Shown here: positions 21,941 through 33,876 of the stretch, piece after piece
Position numbering within the stretch: the stretch's first letter is position 1
How the letters are laid out: every line of letters begins with the position of its first letter
DNA from: Pogonophryne albipinna
Taxonomy: Eukaryota; Chordata; Actinopteri; Perciformes; Artedidraconidae
Direction: 5' to 3'
Assembly (NCBI GenBank): GCA_028583405.1
Contig: JAPTMU010000112.1
Span: forward strand, 547,783-611,782
Length of the DNA stretch: 64,000 nucleotides
The notes under the pieces: generated by a model
Told to the model about the DNA's origin: nothing
What the model saw: the letters and a program-made list of their open reading frames with translations, nothing else
The model's database searches: none
Position numbers and translations under genes: made by a program

Positions 21941-23150
21941 CTTTTATTTTAAACAAATAAGGTTATTTTAACAGTAGTAGGCCTATTCCCTTTACAGAGT
22001 AGCATTCCAAATATTCCTTGTCAATCTCAACGCCTGGAACAGATTACAAATGTCCATGTAAGAGTTTGGTACCTTTCTCCATGTTTCTGTCCCCCCCACT
22101 TATGTTCTGTGTTGGTTCATGTGAGCACTGCAGCAAAATGCTCATTTTGTTAACACTTTCAACTCTTTTTCAAGCTGAAAAATAATTTCTTTGATTTAAA
22201 GACAAGTGAATACATTACATATAAGGAATTAATAAATGAATTATCATGCAATTATATTGACCAAAAAGTAATCTACAAAATAAATGTGGAAAATATTTAA
22301 TTCATAAAATAATAAATGTTTCCTTTTGCAGTTGTTCCACTAATTATCTCTCTTCCTTTTTTTAATGTTCCCCATTATAAAGGTATTTTTTAATGATTAA
22401 TTCATTGTTAAATGTATGTATTTATTTTTTCACCTTGAGACAAGAAATACAAACTTACATTTTGGGTGTATTCAGATTGCGGGTTCCCTCTTCTATCATC
22501 ATTTATAGAAGTGCAACCTTAAACATGTACACAGTAAAATGCGACACTGACAATAATCAAGAAACGTCATAAATCAAACACTGACAGGGAACATTTTATT
22601 GCAGTATCATTACTTTTACATAAGAAAGTGCTGTACTTGTTTCTGAGAATACTTGTAAGTACTTTTACTTAAAGGGGACCTAGTATGCAAAATGCACTTT
22701 TTGATGTATTTTACACATAAAGATGTGTCCCTGGTGTGTAAGGAGACTCAAATATTCAGAAAATACAACCCTCTCTCTTTTCCTCCTTACCCACATCTCA
22801 ACAAAAAAAAACGGGGGTGCAAACGAGCAGATCCAGGATTTGGCTCATATGACGTCATTGGTGAAATGTGGCACACTTGACACGTCCCAACCTATCGTCT
22901 CCAGCACACGTCCCAACCTAGCATCTCCGGCACACGTGACACGTCCCAACTTATCGTCTCCGTATACAGTCGTCTAGCTCAGTAGTTCCCAACCGTTTTC
23001 AGTCGGGCAATTACACAAGGGGGTTGTGTAATTGGAAATATTTTCGAGCCCCCCCTAATCCGGTTCCCACGAGATTGGTGGAATTAATTGTATATAGTTG
23101 AACAAACATTACATTTTCTCTGCTAATAATAACAAGACAAAAAGATCCAA

Positions 23151-23403
23151 CTATAATTGTATATATTATTATGGATTGGCAGATGATCCTGTGCCACTGT
23201 GAAATAATGAGGCCTAATTGAAACGATTACAAATACAGCGTATCGATCCGCTTCTTTAACAGTATTTTTATAAGTTATTTTTGTAATTTTTTTAGGGGAA
23301 AAATTAAACAAATTAGAAACATAATTCACATTGATTGTATATATGTATGTATATGTATGTATATTGTGGATTATGGGCTGGTAGCACACATAACATTGCA
23401 TTG
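23151..23403. other. AT-rich hAT interior
   Basis: Low-complexity, TATATGTATG-rich sequence ending in a short (GTA)n run. No gene was seen. Confidence 0.5.
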
Positions 23404-23690
23404 GTGGTAGTAGTAGTAGTAGTAAGTAGATTTACTCAAGTACTGTACTTATATTGAGGTCCTTAAGTATTTCCTCTTTTACTTCTTTGTAATTCTGCTC
23501 CTCTACAGTTCAGAGGTAAATGATGTACTTTTACTACATGTATTTAATACCTTTAGTCACTTTACAGATCTGGATTAATGATGTGAAATATGATCAACTC
23601 TTAAATCAGACTTTAGTTACACCTGGAGTAAATTCACAAGCGACCCTGCAGTATACTACTTTTACTTAAGTACTTCTGAGCATGGCGGGC
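23404..23690 (+). repeat. Interspersed fish repeat (GTAGATTTACTCAAGTACTGTACTT type)
   Basis: Opens with (GTA)n, then AGATTTACTCAAGTACTGTACTT, CTCTACAGTTCAGAGGTAAATGATGTACTTTTACTACATG and TGATGTGAAATATGATCAA. This is a very common teleost repeat. A second partial copy lies at 42695-42860. Classification is uncertain (SINE-like or DNA-derived). Confidence 0.65.
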
Positions 23691-23702
23691 TGGGACAATA
23701 AT

Positions 23703-24583
23703 GGTGCATTTCCACTACAACGCGGTTTAAGCGTGCCTTGCCCGGCCCGTCTTTGGTTGCGTTTCCACTTGGCGTAGTACCGGCTAGCGGGTACTATTTC
23801 ACAGTTTTTCTGGCCCCATAAAATCGAGGTTCTAATGGCGCGTTTCCACTGCAGCGCGGAGCTCGCTTTAAGCGTGCCGAGCCGTGCCCGTTTTTGGTTG
23901 CGTTTCCACTTGGCCTAGTACCGGCTAGCGGGTCCTAATTCACAGTTTTTCTGGCCCCATAAAATCGTGGTTCTAGGGCCAGGATCAACCAGGCTGAGTC
24001 GGGCTGAGTATGCTAAACTAGAGAGAGAATCGCTGGCAAGGAGGCTCCAACAACATGAACATATTTTACTGTGATTTAATTGTAATACACGTTTCAAAAT
24101 GATGCCGAAGTAACAACATACTGATACCGGTTAGTAAAAACCATGAATTAATGCTTTGACAAGTCTGCAGACAGACGGCAGGCGAAAAACCTTTTTAAAA
24201 TGCGTGTTTTCTAAATGGAGCTTGGTTAAGCTAACGTTATATATTCTCCGACCGTCCACACTCACAACAACGGCCTATACAGACATAAATAAACCAGCGA
24301 CTGTATTCGCCATGACACAGGCAGTCTGTGGTTTGTACTTGTTTAACTTTTGTCTAGTTTCTGAACAGATATGAAGAGCTGTGAGCTTTGAGTGCTAAGA
24401 GCTAACTGCTGTGTTGTTTATCTGGGGCTCTCATTGAAGATGACGTCACGGCTCCGCCTACACTGTGTTACTATAGATACTACCACAGTTCCTAAACTGT
24501 AATGTAAATGAGCCATAAAGTGAGCAAGTCCTAACGAGGCCTAACCATACCGAGCGAGGCCGTGTAGTGGAAATGCGCCATTA
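23703..24583. mobile_element. TAATGGCGCGTTTCCAC element, copies 1a (stub) and 1b
   Basis: Complete copy 23833-24583: TAATGGCGCGTTTCCACTGCAGCG at the left, and GTGTAGTGGAAATGCGCCATTA at the right, its inverted counterpart. A stub of the same left end (ATGGTGCATTTCCACTACAACGCGG) precedes it at 23703-23832. Non-coding apart from short chance frames. DNA transposon; superfamily unassigned. Confidence 0.75.
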
Positions 24584-24592
24584 GAGGGCCAA

Positions 24593-25135
24593 CAACCAGG
24601 CTGAGTCGGGCTGAGTATGCTAAACGAGAGAGAGAATCGCTGGCAAGGAGGCTACAACTACAACAACATGAACATATTTTACTGTGATTTAATTGTAATA
24701 CACGTTTCAAAATGATGCCGAAGTAACAACATACTGATACCGGTTAGTAAAAACCATGAATTAATGCTTTGACAAGTCTGCAGACAGACGGCAGGCGAAA
24801 AACCTTTTTAAAATGCGTGTTTTCTGAATAGAGATCGGCTAAGCTAACCTAGTATATGCTCCGACCATCCACACTCACAACAACGGCAAATACAGACATA
24901 AATAAACCAGCGACTGCACTCGCCATGACACATAGAGTCTGTGGTTTGTACTTGTTCATCTTTTGTCTAGTTTCTGAACAGATATGAGGAGCTGTGAGCT
25001 TGAGTGCTAACAGCTAACGGCTGATGTTGTTTTTCTGTAGTTCGCATTGAAGATGACGTCACGGCTCCGCCTACACGTACTATAGTTACTGCCCCAGCTA
25101 CTAAACTGTAATGGAAACGCAGCATAAAATGAGCC
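24593..25135. mobile_element. TAATGGCGCG element, copy 2 (left end missing)
   Basis: Repeats the body of the previous copy from CCAGGCTGAGTCGGGCTGAGTATGC through GTAATGGAAACGCAGCATAAAATG, with several per cent divergence. It abuts copy 1b directly. Confidence 0.7.
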
Positions 25136-25500
25136 AGTCCTAACAAGGCCTAACTAACCAAAAACATACCATATTCAATACAAACACTTTTTTTGAAAGT
25201 TGTTTATTTATTTATTTTTGGTTTATTTATAGTTGTGAGTGTGTCTGGGCTCCTGAATCAGCCTCACCTGTCTCCCTCCTCCCCTCCTCTCCATCCTCTC
25301 CCCCCTGCTCCTCTTTGAGGCAGCAGCAAAGACTAGTTTTAGCTCTCAACAAGTTTTTAAAGTTTCTTACCTTTTTTTCTTCCATTTAATTTTTTTCTTC
25401 TTTTTATTTATGCATATTTTACAAATCACTCCCCCCTCAAATGGAAATATGTGTTTACATAAATGGTGACCAAACCGTTTGAGACCCACAGAGATGACTT
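25136..25500. other. hAT-like interior remnant
   Basis: Pyrimidine-rich block (CCTCACCTGTCTCCCTCCTCCCCTCC) and ATTT runs, ending ACCGTTTGAGACCCACAGAGATG. No gene or clean terminus. Confidence 0.4.
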
Positions 25501-26245
25501 ATGGTGCATTTCCACTACACAGCCTCGCTCGGTATGGCTAGGCCTCGTTAGGACTGGCTCACTTGATGGCGCATTTCCATTACAGTTTAGGAACTGGGGT
25601 AGTATCTATAGTAACGCAGTGTAGGCGGAGCCGTGACGTCATCTTCAATGAGAGCCCCAGAAAAACAACACAGCCGTTAGCCCTCAGAGCTCACAGCTCC
25701 TAATGTAGTTCAGAAACTAGACAAAAGTTAAACAAGTACAAACCACAGACTGTCTGTGTCATGGCGAATACAGTCGCTGGTTTATTTATGTCCGTATAGG
25801 CCGTTGTTGTGAGTGTGGACAGTCGGAGCATTTACAACGTTAGCTTAGCCAATCTCCATTTAGAAAACACACATTTTAAAAGGTTTTTCGCCTGCCGTCT
25901 GTCTGCAGACTTGTCAAAGCATTAATTCATGGTTTTTACTAACCGGTATCAGTATGTTGTTACTTCGGCATCATTTTGAAACATGTATTACAATTAAATC
26001 ACGGTCAAATATGTTCATGTTGTTGTAGTTGGAGCCTCCTTGCCAGCGATTCTCTCTCTAGTTTAGCATACTCAGCCCGACTCAGCCTGGTTGTTCCTGG
26101 CCCTAGAACCACGATTTTATGGGGCCAGAAAAACTGTGAATTAGGACCCGCTAGCCGGTACTAGGCCAAGTGGAAACGCAACCAAAAACGGTCACGGCTC
26201 GGCACGTTTAAAGCGAACTCCGCGCTGCAGTTAAAACGCGCCATA
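25501..26245. mobile_element. TAATGGCGCG element, copy 3 (inverted)
   Basis: Reverse orientation relative to the copies at 23833 and 24593: ATGGTGCATTTCCACTACACAGCCTCGC at its left and CGCGCTGCAGTTAAAACGCGCCATA at its right. It forms a ~700-bp inverted repeat with copy 1b, about 0.9 kb away. Confidence 0.75.
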
Positions 26246-26668
26246 AATCTATCTATAATCTAAACACTCAGAGTCCTTAACCTCACTTGAGCTGTAGTTA
26301 TCTCTCTCAGTCTGACAGCAGAGGACTCTCCCTCCATCTTGTTGTTGAAACCGCTCCTTAGAGCAGCTAGCTAACCAGATGCTAACAACAAAATTACAAG
26401 TAACCGGTGCACGCTCTCTCTCGCTCGTGCCACACATACACACACTCTGATTTATGATCGGTATGGAATAGGCCATGTCGGCAGGTCACATCATTTAGAC
26501 AGACGTCACCCTGTGCGCAAGGATCGACGTAGCTCTACGCCAGGGATCACCAACTACATTTGTCCAAGGGCCAAAATGTATCCAATAGACACTATCGCGG
26601 GCCGGGGGGGTACAGGTACTGCATAAAGCTTAGCAGACTCTTCACGCTAACGAAGGATCACTTCTAGG

Positions 26669-27551
26669 CAGGGTTGGGAGGGTTACTTTGTAAATGTAAT
26701 CAGTTACTGATTACTGAATACATGCTCTGAAAGTAATCAGAATACAGTTACAGTTATGTGTCTTATAAAAGTAACGTATTCAGGTTACTTTTAGAATACT
26801 TCCTTTTTCCATAACAGATGGGTATGTTTTGGTGAGCAGGAGACACTTGTTTTACTGTTTTAATGGCGTATCAAGAACTCAAACACAACATCTTGGTGTC
26901 ATTCTGGACAGCTCCCTCTCATCTGCACCCCACATAAAAAACATCACCCGGACTGCATTCTCCTACTGTAAACCTTTCCTTAGAATATGTTATGAATTGT
27001 AAGGTGTCCTTGGGTGCTTTGAAAGGCGCCCCTAAATAGAATGAATTATCATTATTATTATTATTATCTGAAACGATGTAATAACTTTTAAAACTTGTTC
27101 CAGTCACTTGCCCCATGCATTCAGCAGCAGCAGGCCATTCACTTTGATTTGATCCCGTTATAAATGTCATCATTTCGACAATAAAGAAATGCTACATCAA
27201 CGTTATCTTGCACATTTTATCTAACCATCTCCGTTTCTAACTTTCAATATATTTGAAAAGAGATCTCTCTCTCTCATCTGCGTTGGGGGGCGGGGCCACA
27301 CAGACACCCTGCATCTCTCTCTCGCTCAACAGAACAGACATGCTGCAGCGCTGTGCAGTGTGCACACAGTTCTGCCGGTAATGAATATTACATTTTGTGA
27401 GGAAACTTTTCCACCAATAATTCCAATAAGTATTCCAAAATGTATTCACTTCAGGTTTACGAAAGTAACTGTAATACTTATACGTATAACTTGATTTTTG
27501 TATTCTGATTACGTAACGCCGTTACATATATTCCGTTACAACCCAACCCTG
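26669..27551. mobile_element. hAT element nested inside the previous hAT
   Basis: Termini CAGGGTTGGGAGGGTTACTTTG and GTTACAACCCAACCCTG are inverted. The flanks CTTCTAGG (26661-26668) and CTTCGAGG (27552-27559) form an 8-bp target duplication with one mismatch. No transposase; carries an L2 fragment. Confidence 0.85.
26870..27067 (+). mobile_element. L2-type LINE fragment, 5'-truncated
   Basis: A short frame reading LGVILDSSLSSAPHIKNITR matches the RT thumb of L2-type LINEs. After an apparent internal deletion comes the characteristic 3' end GTGTCCTTGGGTGCTTTGAAAGGCGCC with a (TTA)n tail. It is the innermost layer of the nested set. Confidence 0.75.
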
Positions 27552-27927
27552 CTTCGAGGCTACTGTCCCGCAGCTCCTGCCTCTCTGTTGGACTCTGTCG
27601 CAGCGGGGCTGCTGCTGTGGTGTGCGGAGCGCACAAAGCAGACTCTTCACAACGAAGGATCACTTCTTCTTCTTCTTCAAGGAAGGGAAGGTTTCGCAGT
27701 ACGCAGTCTACTGTCCCGCAGCTGCTGCCTCTCTGTTGGACTCCGGTACTGCACCTTACTCACGAGACGTTGTAAAAAAAAAATGGGTGGGGGGCGAACG
27801 CAGTAACCACTCCGCCAACGCCACAGTCACCCCCGTCGTGCGGGCCGGATGAGAATGTCTGGCGGGCCGGATGTGGCCCGCGGGCCGCCAGTTGGTGGTC
27901 ACTGCTCTACGCGATAGCGTCATAGAC

Positions 27928-28148
27928 TTCTTCTTCGGCAGTTATAACGGTTGCGGTAAAGCAGGATATTGAATAGTTGTTTTTTGTCTTTCCAAAGGAT
28001 TTGTTAACTGGAAGTAAACGATCCTGTAATCAAAGCCATATCGAAGAGTCCTGAGATTGTATTACTGGTGTTTTATCATCTATAAATAGCCTGTGTGTAT
28101 CCTCAAATGTCGTTTTCATGACAAACAAAAGATGTTTTAAATATCTTA
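27928..28148. other. Unassigned TE interior
   Basis: Sequence between the hAT at 26541 and the hAT at 28149; no gene or recognised terminus. Confidence 0.4.
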
Positions 28149-29358
28149 CAGGGCTCTCGACTAACTTTTTTCCCCATCCTCCCGGAACCGTCCCGAGTAT
28201 CCAAAATAGTTTTTCTACATTATCATTAGTTAAAATCATTCAAAGTGACCTTTAACATAAATAAAACATCATACAAATCATTAGATGATAATTCATCAAC
28301 CTTTTTATTTGAGTAAATCATTCAATCACATAAACAAAGGCCAAATATATTTAAACAAACACACAAACGAGAAAATTACTCTAATATTGAATCCAATCAA
28401 GTCCCATCCAATTAACAAAAAAATCCAACACTGTGTCCTGAAGACAGAACCCAGAGTCACCACTAACCAGGATGACAGTCTGTAACACAGTCAGGAGACC
28501 TTTACGAACGGCCCCGCCCCCTCACACACAGACGGGAGAGAGAGAGATCTCGTCTGGATTGGAAAGCTCGAAAATACTTAATAGACGCATGTTGTAGTCT
28601 TATTGCATATTAGAAACGGAGTTGGCGAAACTAAAACTGCGATATAATGTGTATGTAGCAATAATACATATGACATATATATTTTAAATGTCTCCAGTAC
28701 CGATAAAAAGTCGGATAACGTCGGAGCTTAACGTTACCACTGTCTTTAATAATTCCGGCCCGGGGCCCGTTTAATACCGGGGTTCGGTACCCATCCCTAC
28801 ATGGGGAGAGGCGCAGCATATTGCTAAGGACTAAATACAATGGAGGGTTCTCTTCTCAGCCTTATTACCCATAGGGGATGAAGAGGAGTAAGTAAATAAA
28901 GAGGCCGGCGCTCCAGGGTCTGGTTCTGCTGTGCGTTTTTGTGACGGTAAAACATTTCAGAATTCCTCCACGGGATGCCATTGTACATCACTCAACCCGT
29001 GAAATACAGACACTCAGTACATAGCTAGACCCGCGAATTTGCGGGCCAGGAATTCGCGGGCACAGCCAGCTGGGCGGCTGGCTGACAGCCCGCGGCACAG
29101 CTGTAACTACATGTGTGTGTATTTTGCGGGTTTCTAAATGTTTTGTGCGTGTGTGTTTATGTTGACAAGGAGGTTTAATAACTGTGTGCTACACAAAACG
29201 TGCAGTCGGTTTCATTTTCATCACCGTTTGTAGTAGAGTTAGCAGGGTATTTTTATTTTAACTCTCGTCCCAAATTCGTCCCAAAATAATTTTTTATCCT
29301 CCCTGACACTATTTTTTTCGGCCCCGGGACGACTGGACGTCCTTAAGCTCGAGCCCTG
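28149..29358. mobile_element. hAT-like element, TCTTA flanks
   Basis: CAGGGCTCTCGACTAACTTTTTTCCCC at the left and the complement of CAGGGCTCGAGCTTAAGGACG at the right. A 5-bp TCTTA is repeated at 28144-28148 and 29359-29363, as in hAT subgroups with 5-bp duplications. Inside, GTACCGATAAAAAG...AATACCGGGGTTCGGTACCCATCCCTA (to ~28800) looks like a second hAT end, and CCCGCGAATTTGCGGG at 29031 is a small hairpin. Confidence 0.65.
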
Positions 29359-29448
29359 TCTTATCAGCTGGTGTAAGTGCAGAATATTGAATATAACCTT
29401 GACTATTACTGTGTACTTCATTTATCTGACAGCATTATTTAATGATAC

Positions 29449-29453
<5 letters not shown>

Positions 29454-29506
<53 letters not shown>
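29454..29506. repeat. (AT)n microsatellite
   Basis: About 53 bases of alternating AT directly before a hAT-like terminus. Confidence 0.97.
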
Positions 29507-29509
<3 letters not shown>

Positions 29510-29850
29510 GGCTGTCAAACGATTACAATTTTTAATCAGATTAATCACAGCTTAAAAATGTATTAATCATGATTAATCACCATTCGAACTATGTCCAAAA
29601 TATGTCATTTCTTTATGTATATTATGGGAATGGAAAGATAAATGAAAGAAGGCGGATATCCATTTAACATGTTTATTGTAAAAAAAATCTGTGTGTCAAA
29701 ATGAAAGAGAGCACCTATCAATCATCAAACCGTGGGGTCTTAATTCATTACGTGTTGATTTCTATCAACGGGGGAGTACTTCAGGAAAGTCGACAGAGGG
29801 GGGCGCGGCGGCGGCGGCTAGTGGAGTACTTCGTGACCACAGAGTGTGAA
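29507..29850 (+). mobile_element. hAT MITE end TAGGGCTGTCAAACGATTAC, truncated
   Basis: TAGGGCTGTCAAACGATTACAATTTTTAATCAGATTAATCACAG is a common vertebrate hAT MITE terminus. The matching right end was not found. A GGCGGCGGCGGC stretch lies near 29810. Confidence 0.7.
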
Positions 29851-31134
29851 CGTTGTGATCAGCTGTTTTAGCGCAGTTCTCCAGTGAAGGGGGGGGGAGT
29901 CTCCCTCCGCAGCCGGTTGGCGTAGTTTTGGCACAATGCCGTTGTACAGACCGACGTTAACAGCAGCCCTGTCTGTGCACACGGAGACCGACTCTGTCGT
30001 CCGGTGATCTAACCGCCTTCTGGAAAAGCTTCACAAGTACGTCGGTACGCAAATGCGCTTTGTGACACAAGTGACGGTATGCATTTCAGATTACGCACAT
30101 AACCTGCGTACCAGTTATGTGCACCCCTGTACTACACATAGGTACTACAGCAAAAGTATTCTCTGTCGGGACTTCCTGCAACAACACCACGCCGTTATCT
30201 TGATTCTGATTGGCCAGAAGACATTATCAAAGATGTACTATTGAGAAGTCGATCACTACGTGACAAAAGTTTTCAAAACCGTTTCTGGTCTTCGGTATTT
30301 CCAGACAAGTGGCTACTGAAATCAATCTTACTAACTGCTGTCTGTGCAATTTACTCCGCGCGAGTTGGCGGACTTTATTTTGCTTACTCTAACATCATTT
30401 TTCATGGTGGGGCTAAGCCATTTCTTGGTATGGGTGTAGCCTACCCCAGCCATACCCTGGCGCTGCCACTGGTGGGGGCCATTCTGCACATGCGTTTAAT
30501 ACATCCCACCAGATTATATGTACTCACACATGTATTTATTCATTTATACACACACTCACATATATACACTTTATATTAATTCATTTGTACACACGCATAG
30601 ATATATATATAAAAACAACACAATATAATAAAAACAGTTGCAATAATAACATATTATGGTATGATCAATTCTACCCTTTTGTTTTTGCTCCATTTCAATT
30701 AAAATATATTTTTCTAAATCAATATTGGTGGGGGCTCTTTTGCAAAGATAATCAATAACACCACCTGACAGTTGTTGCAGATTATACAGCATACCTGTTA
30801 CTTACACACATGTGCGATGGTCCCAAAAAATCTGCACTGTAAAAAAATATATACATTTATTAGGCACTCTGAATAAGGGTTGACTGTAACATGACAAACA
30901 AAAAAACGAAACATTATATATATAGGCTATATATACAGATGTTTGCTAATGTATCCCTCTTATATCCATCAGGAATTAATATTAAATGATGAATTAACAT
31001 TACCTCAGCACTGCATAAGTGTGGTCGTCAGTCATATTGACAAAGAAGCACTATTATATTGTATATTGTATATTATGCTGCGTTTAAAAGGACGGTATTT
31101 CGCTTGTCAGATTCAGATTTCGCGGGTGTGTCGC
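29851..31134. other. Unassigned transposon-derived sequence
   Basis: No convincing gene. Near 30410-30480 the sequence GGTGTAGCCTACCCCAGCCATACCCTGGCGCTGCCACTGG resembles a hAT right end. The rest is AT-rich, with ATATAT runs around 30600 and 30920. Frames of up to 112 codons show no domain. Confidence 0.45.
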
Positions 31135-31175
31135 GTCTATGACGCTATCGCAGTAGAGCTACGTCGATCCTTGCG

Positions 31176-31668
31176 TAATGCGGAAGTGGGCGTGGTTAAA
31201 TCTAAACTGGGTTGGAAAAACGATAGACGCGTCCGGGCCTCCTTCTGAGTACTTCTCCCACCTTACACGTAATTGGGGCAACAGAACTCCGAGTTAAGGA
31301 AGTTGAAAACGGTGCATGTCTCCGTATGAATATGATGCCTTTTGGCCAGCTGACGGAGAGATTGCTCGTGTTTCCGCGAAAATACGTATGGCAAACGAGC
31401 ATTGACCACATCGAGCTCTGTAGATTACATTGTCACTTTTGAACGCTATGTTCTCCACCGGCGGATCTCTGTGTGCACGGTGCTGCAGCGCGTCTGTGAA
31501 CGAGATGCCCCGCCCCCCACACAGACGAGAGAGAGAAAGAGAGATCTCTGCACCGAACACATTAGATGTTAAGGGAGATATATGCCTCATCACACTTTGT
31601 TGATTTTGGCATTAAAGCTGAAAGACTTGTCGTGGGCTCGTCCACTTTTCTTTTAACTGCCGGTTGTG
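31176..31668. other. Unassigned transposon-derived sequence
   Basis: Contains CCCCGCCCCCCACACAGACGAGAGAGAG near 31510, similar to blocks at 27260 and 28505, so these layers share a common TE source. No gene was seen. Confidence 0.4.
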
Positions 31669-31672
31669 TTAA

Positions 31673-33637
31673 AAACCTCTTAAGCCCTGAGCCTGTTTTT
31701 CAGGTTTCAGGCTCGAAAATGCCACTAACACAACAAAGACTATATCTTCACTTCTAAAAGGGGTAAATTAATAATCTCTTCTCTCAAAGCAAGGTTACAT
31801 CTGTGAGTTGAATGTAGAAGTGTCAGAATCAATATAGATGTTTTTTATTTTAAAGTAAATTCAGATGGAACATAGTAAAAACATGTAAATTCTAATGTCC
31901 GCCTAAAGAAAACCCATTACTTATAGTGAAAACCACCCTTGAATGATGGGTTAGTAGACTAAACGCTTTAGGAATCCAAACTATAACCTATAATAAGTAT
32001 CCTGTATCATGATTGATGCAAAACAAGTGAAATTTGACCTTTTTTAGAGAGGTTTAGAAAAATAAAGTCCAGGCGGACTCACCTCTGGGTAATTTGGGAA
32101 CCATCAGTTCCATTTGACCTTTTTCACTGTAAAAATCATTTTATTACTTAGAATTATCACTATAGGTATTCATTCCATCCAAATACAACTGTTGTGAAAA
32201 AAAAAAAACATACTCTGTTATCCTCTTAGGCCCCACGGATCCGGTTCCGGGGCCGAAATCGCGTCATTTGCAGGAAACAACATCTAAGGAACCTTAATAT
32301 TTTATAAACTATGAATATTTTATATCCATATAACGGGAAAAACTCATGTAACTGATCTTTTTCATTTTTCTTTAAAAAAAAAACACACAGCTAACAGTGA
32401 GCCTCTGAATTAGCCCAGAGCGAAAAATGCTCACCTATTACTGCACCGAAAATCACTCCTAGCTCCCTTATTACTTATCCTAGCTGCACATCCAACACAT
32501 CGTTTATGATCGTAAAGACACAGAATCTAACGGTGCCCACCTCAACACTGAAGGATACAAACTCGCGACGTAATAAACAAAAACGTACATCAAAACAAGT
32601 GGCGCTAGGTACTAACATGCGCTAGGCTAACATGGCTTACCTTCCTCTTTGTCTGGTCTAAACTGGTCTTCAATGGCATTAAAACGATAAAAACGATGAT
32701 GTAGTTAATCCATAGGTTAATATCCAATGTGGCTGTGTCCCCTTTGAAATGTTCTGATAATCTATAAGTAATAAAACTGCAATTCCGTTATCTGCTGTCC
32801 GCTCTGTGCTCCGTGTGCTCTGGGTCCTGCAATTCCTGCTTCTTTACGTCGTAAACAATAATTAAAGTCTGCTGCGTAATGTGCTTACGCTGACTGGCAT
32901 TCTTTATACTTTACGCAGGACCATATCTCTGGAACCCATTGGTCGATTTGGGTGATTTACACCTTTTTCTTAACCATTACATCCAATAGAATCGATGGGC
33001 AGTTCCCAAATCCACGTAAACATTACCATTGCGGACGTAATGAGAAGCAAACGAAGCATATCTGAAAGTACAAGCCTGGACGGCAAAACTTTATACCCAG
33101 TATATTGCCATAAATATGATGATGGATTATCAGTAAAAATGTCTACGTGACACAAAGACATTGGATTAACCTTGAGTGGCGTTTTTATTCCGTTGAACAC
33201 AACTTTTGATCACAAATCAAAAAAGGTAAGACGTAATTATTGTAATATTTTTGAAACCGGATGTTGTTTACTTTCTCTTTTCTGGCTGATAGCTCCAGGA
33301 ATTCGGGGTCGTACAGTGATGACATTACATGTGTGGAGTCTCAGCTTTAATCGGATATCTTGTTTGTGCAGTTACGATAAGTAATAAGGGCATTTCTACC
33401 GTGAGTGCTGTGCAAAAGTCCGTTAGCATTAGTTAGCTCCATTCAAATTCAAAGGCTTGGTATTACTCTTGCGTTTCTTTTAGCTAAAAATGGTTCATAT
33501 TGTCAGTTAGCTGAGTTTCTTACCGTTAAAAGGGTATGGAACATTAATAGTTTCATAAATGTTAAGAAGCCCTGAGACATAGTCTCGTAAAAAAACGGTG
33601 TGAGGGGTCCACTGGGGGGACCCTCGGGCTTAAGAGG
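31673..33637. mobile_element. ~2-kb TTAA-flanked element (CCTCTTAAGCCC termini)
   Basis: CCTCTTAAGCCCTGAG (31676) pairs with GGGCTTAAGAGG (ending 33637). TTAA lies at 31669-31672 and 33638-33641, with three extra A on the left. A related CCTCTTAGGCCCCACGG block lies near 32222. Short frames only. TTAA target use suggests piggyBac-type mobilisation (inference). Confidence 0.65.
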
Positions 33638-33876
33638 TTAAAACTGTCAATTGTATTGATTTTACGAGCAAACAATGTTTATTTACAACTTCTTCCCAAG
33701 CTTCAAGCGCGCCCCGCCCTGGCCCCCCCCCCTGCAATAGCGCTGCACTCCCAGGTTGGGAACCACTGGTCTAGCTGAATCCCCTCTCGCAGCTGTGTGT
33801 CTGTGTATTCAACATGATGTCTGCAGGAGGCACTTATAGGTTATATATATAATACATATAATGGCACTGTTATAGC

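Larger units (their letters stand above)
17585..23150 (+). repeat. Tandem segmental duplication, unit 2
   Basis: Near-identical copy of 12015-17584, with the 7-bp deletion near 17697 and about ten substitutions noticed. It ends at AAAGATCCAA, after which the sequence is the uninterrupted continuation of the hAT element. Unit 2 is therefore in the ancestral context on its right side, and unit 1 on its left side. Confidence 0.97.
26541..27904. mobile_element. hAT element with target duplication CTCTACGC
   Basis: CAGGGATCACCAACTACATTTG at the left and CAGTTGGTGGTCACTG at the right are imperfect inverted termini. CTCTACGC flanks both sides (26533-26540, 27905-27912). The interior carries GGGCCGG-rich ends, an internal ~110-bp repeat (AGACTCTTCAC...GGATCACTTCT) and a further hAT at 26669. 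Confidence 0.85.
26515..31175. repeat. ~41-bp inverted pair bracketing 4.6 kb
   Basis: GCGCAAGGATCGACGTAGCTCTACGC, then after the hAT insertion GATAGCGTCATAGAC (27913-27927), pairs with GTCTATGACGCTATCGCAGTAGAGCTACGTCGATCC ending TTGCG at 31175. Possibly the termini of an older DNA transposon; no target duplication was seen. Confidence 0.55.
22980..33768. mobile_element. hAT element expanded to 10.8 kb by nested insertions
   Basis: The left end CAGTAGTTCCCAACCG and right end GGTTGGGAACCACTG are inverted termini. Each is flanked by GTCTAGCT (22972-22979 and 33769-33776), an exact 8-bp target duplication typical of hAT. The original element is mainly the outer few hundred bases on each side. 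The interior carries further TEs, several with their own target duplications. No hAT transposase frame survives. Confidence 0.85.

Noticed and set aside
12015..23150. Assembly artefact explaining the tandem duplication
   Set aside because: Not excluded, but the units differ by several substitutions and a 7-bp deletion, and each has a distinct outer flank, so a true duplication is favoured.
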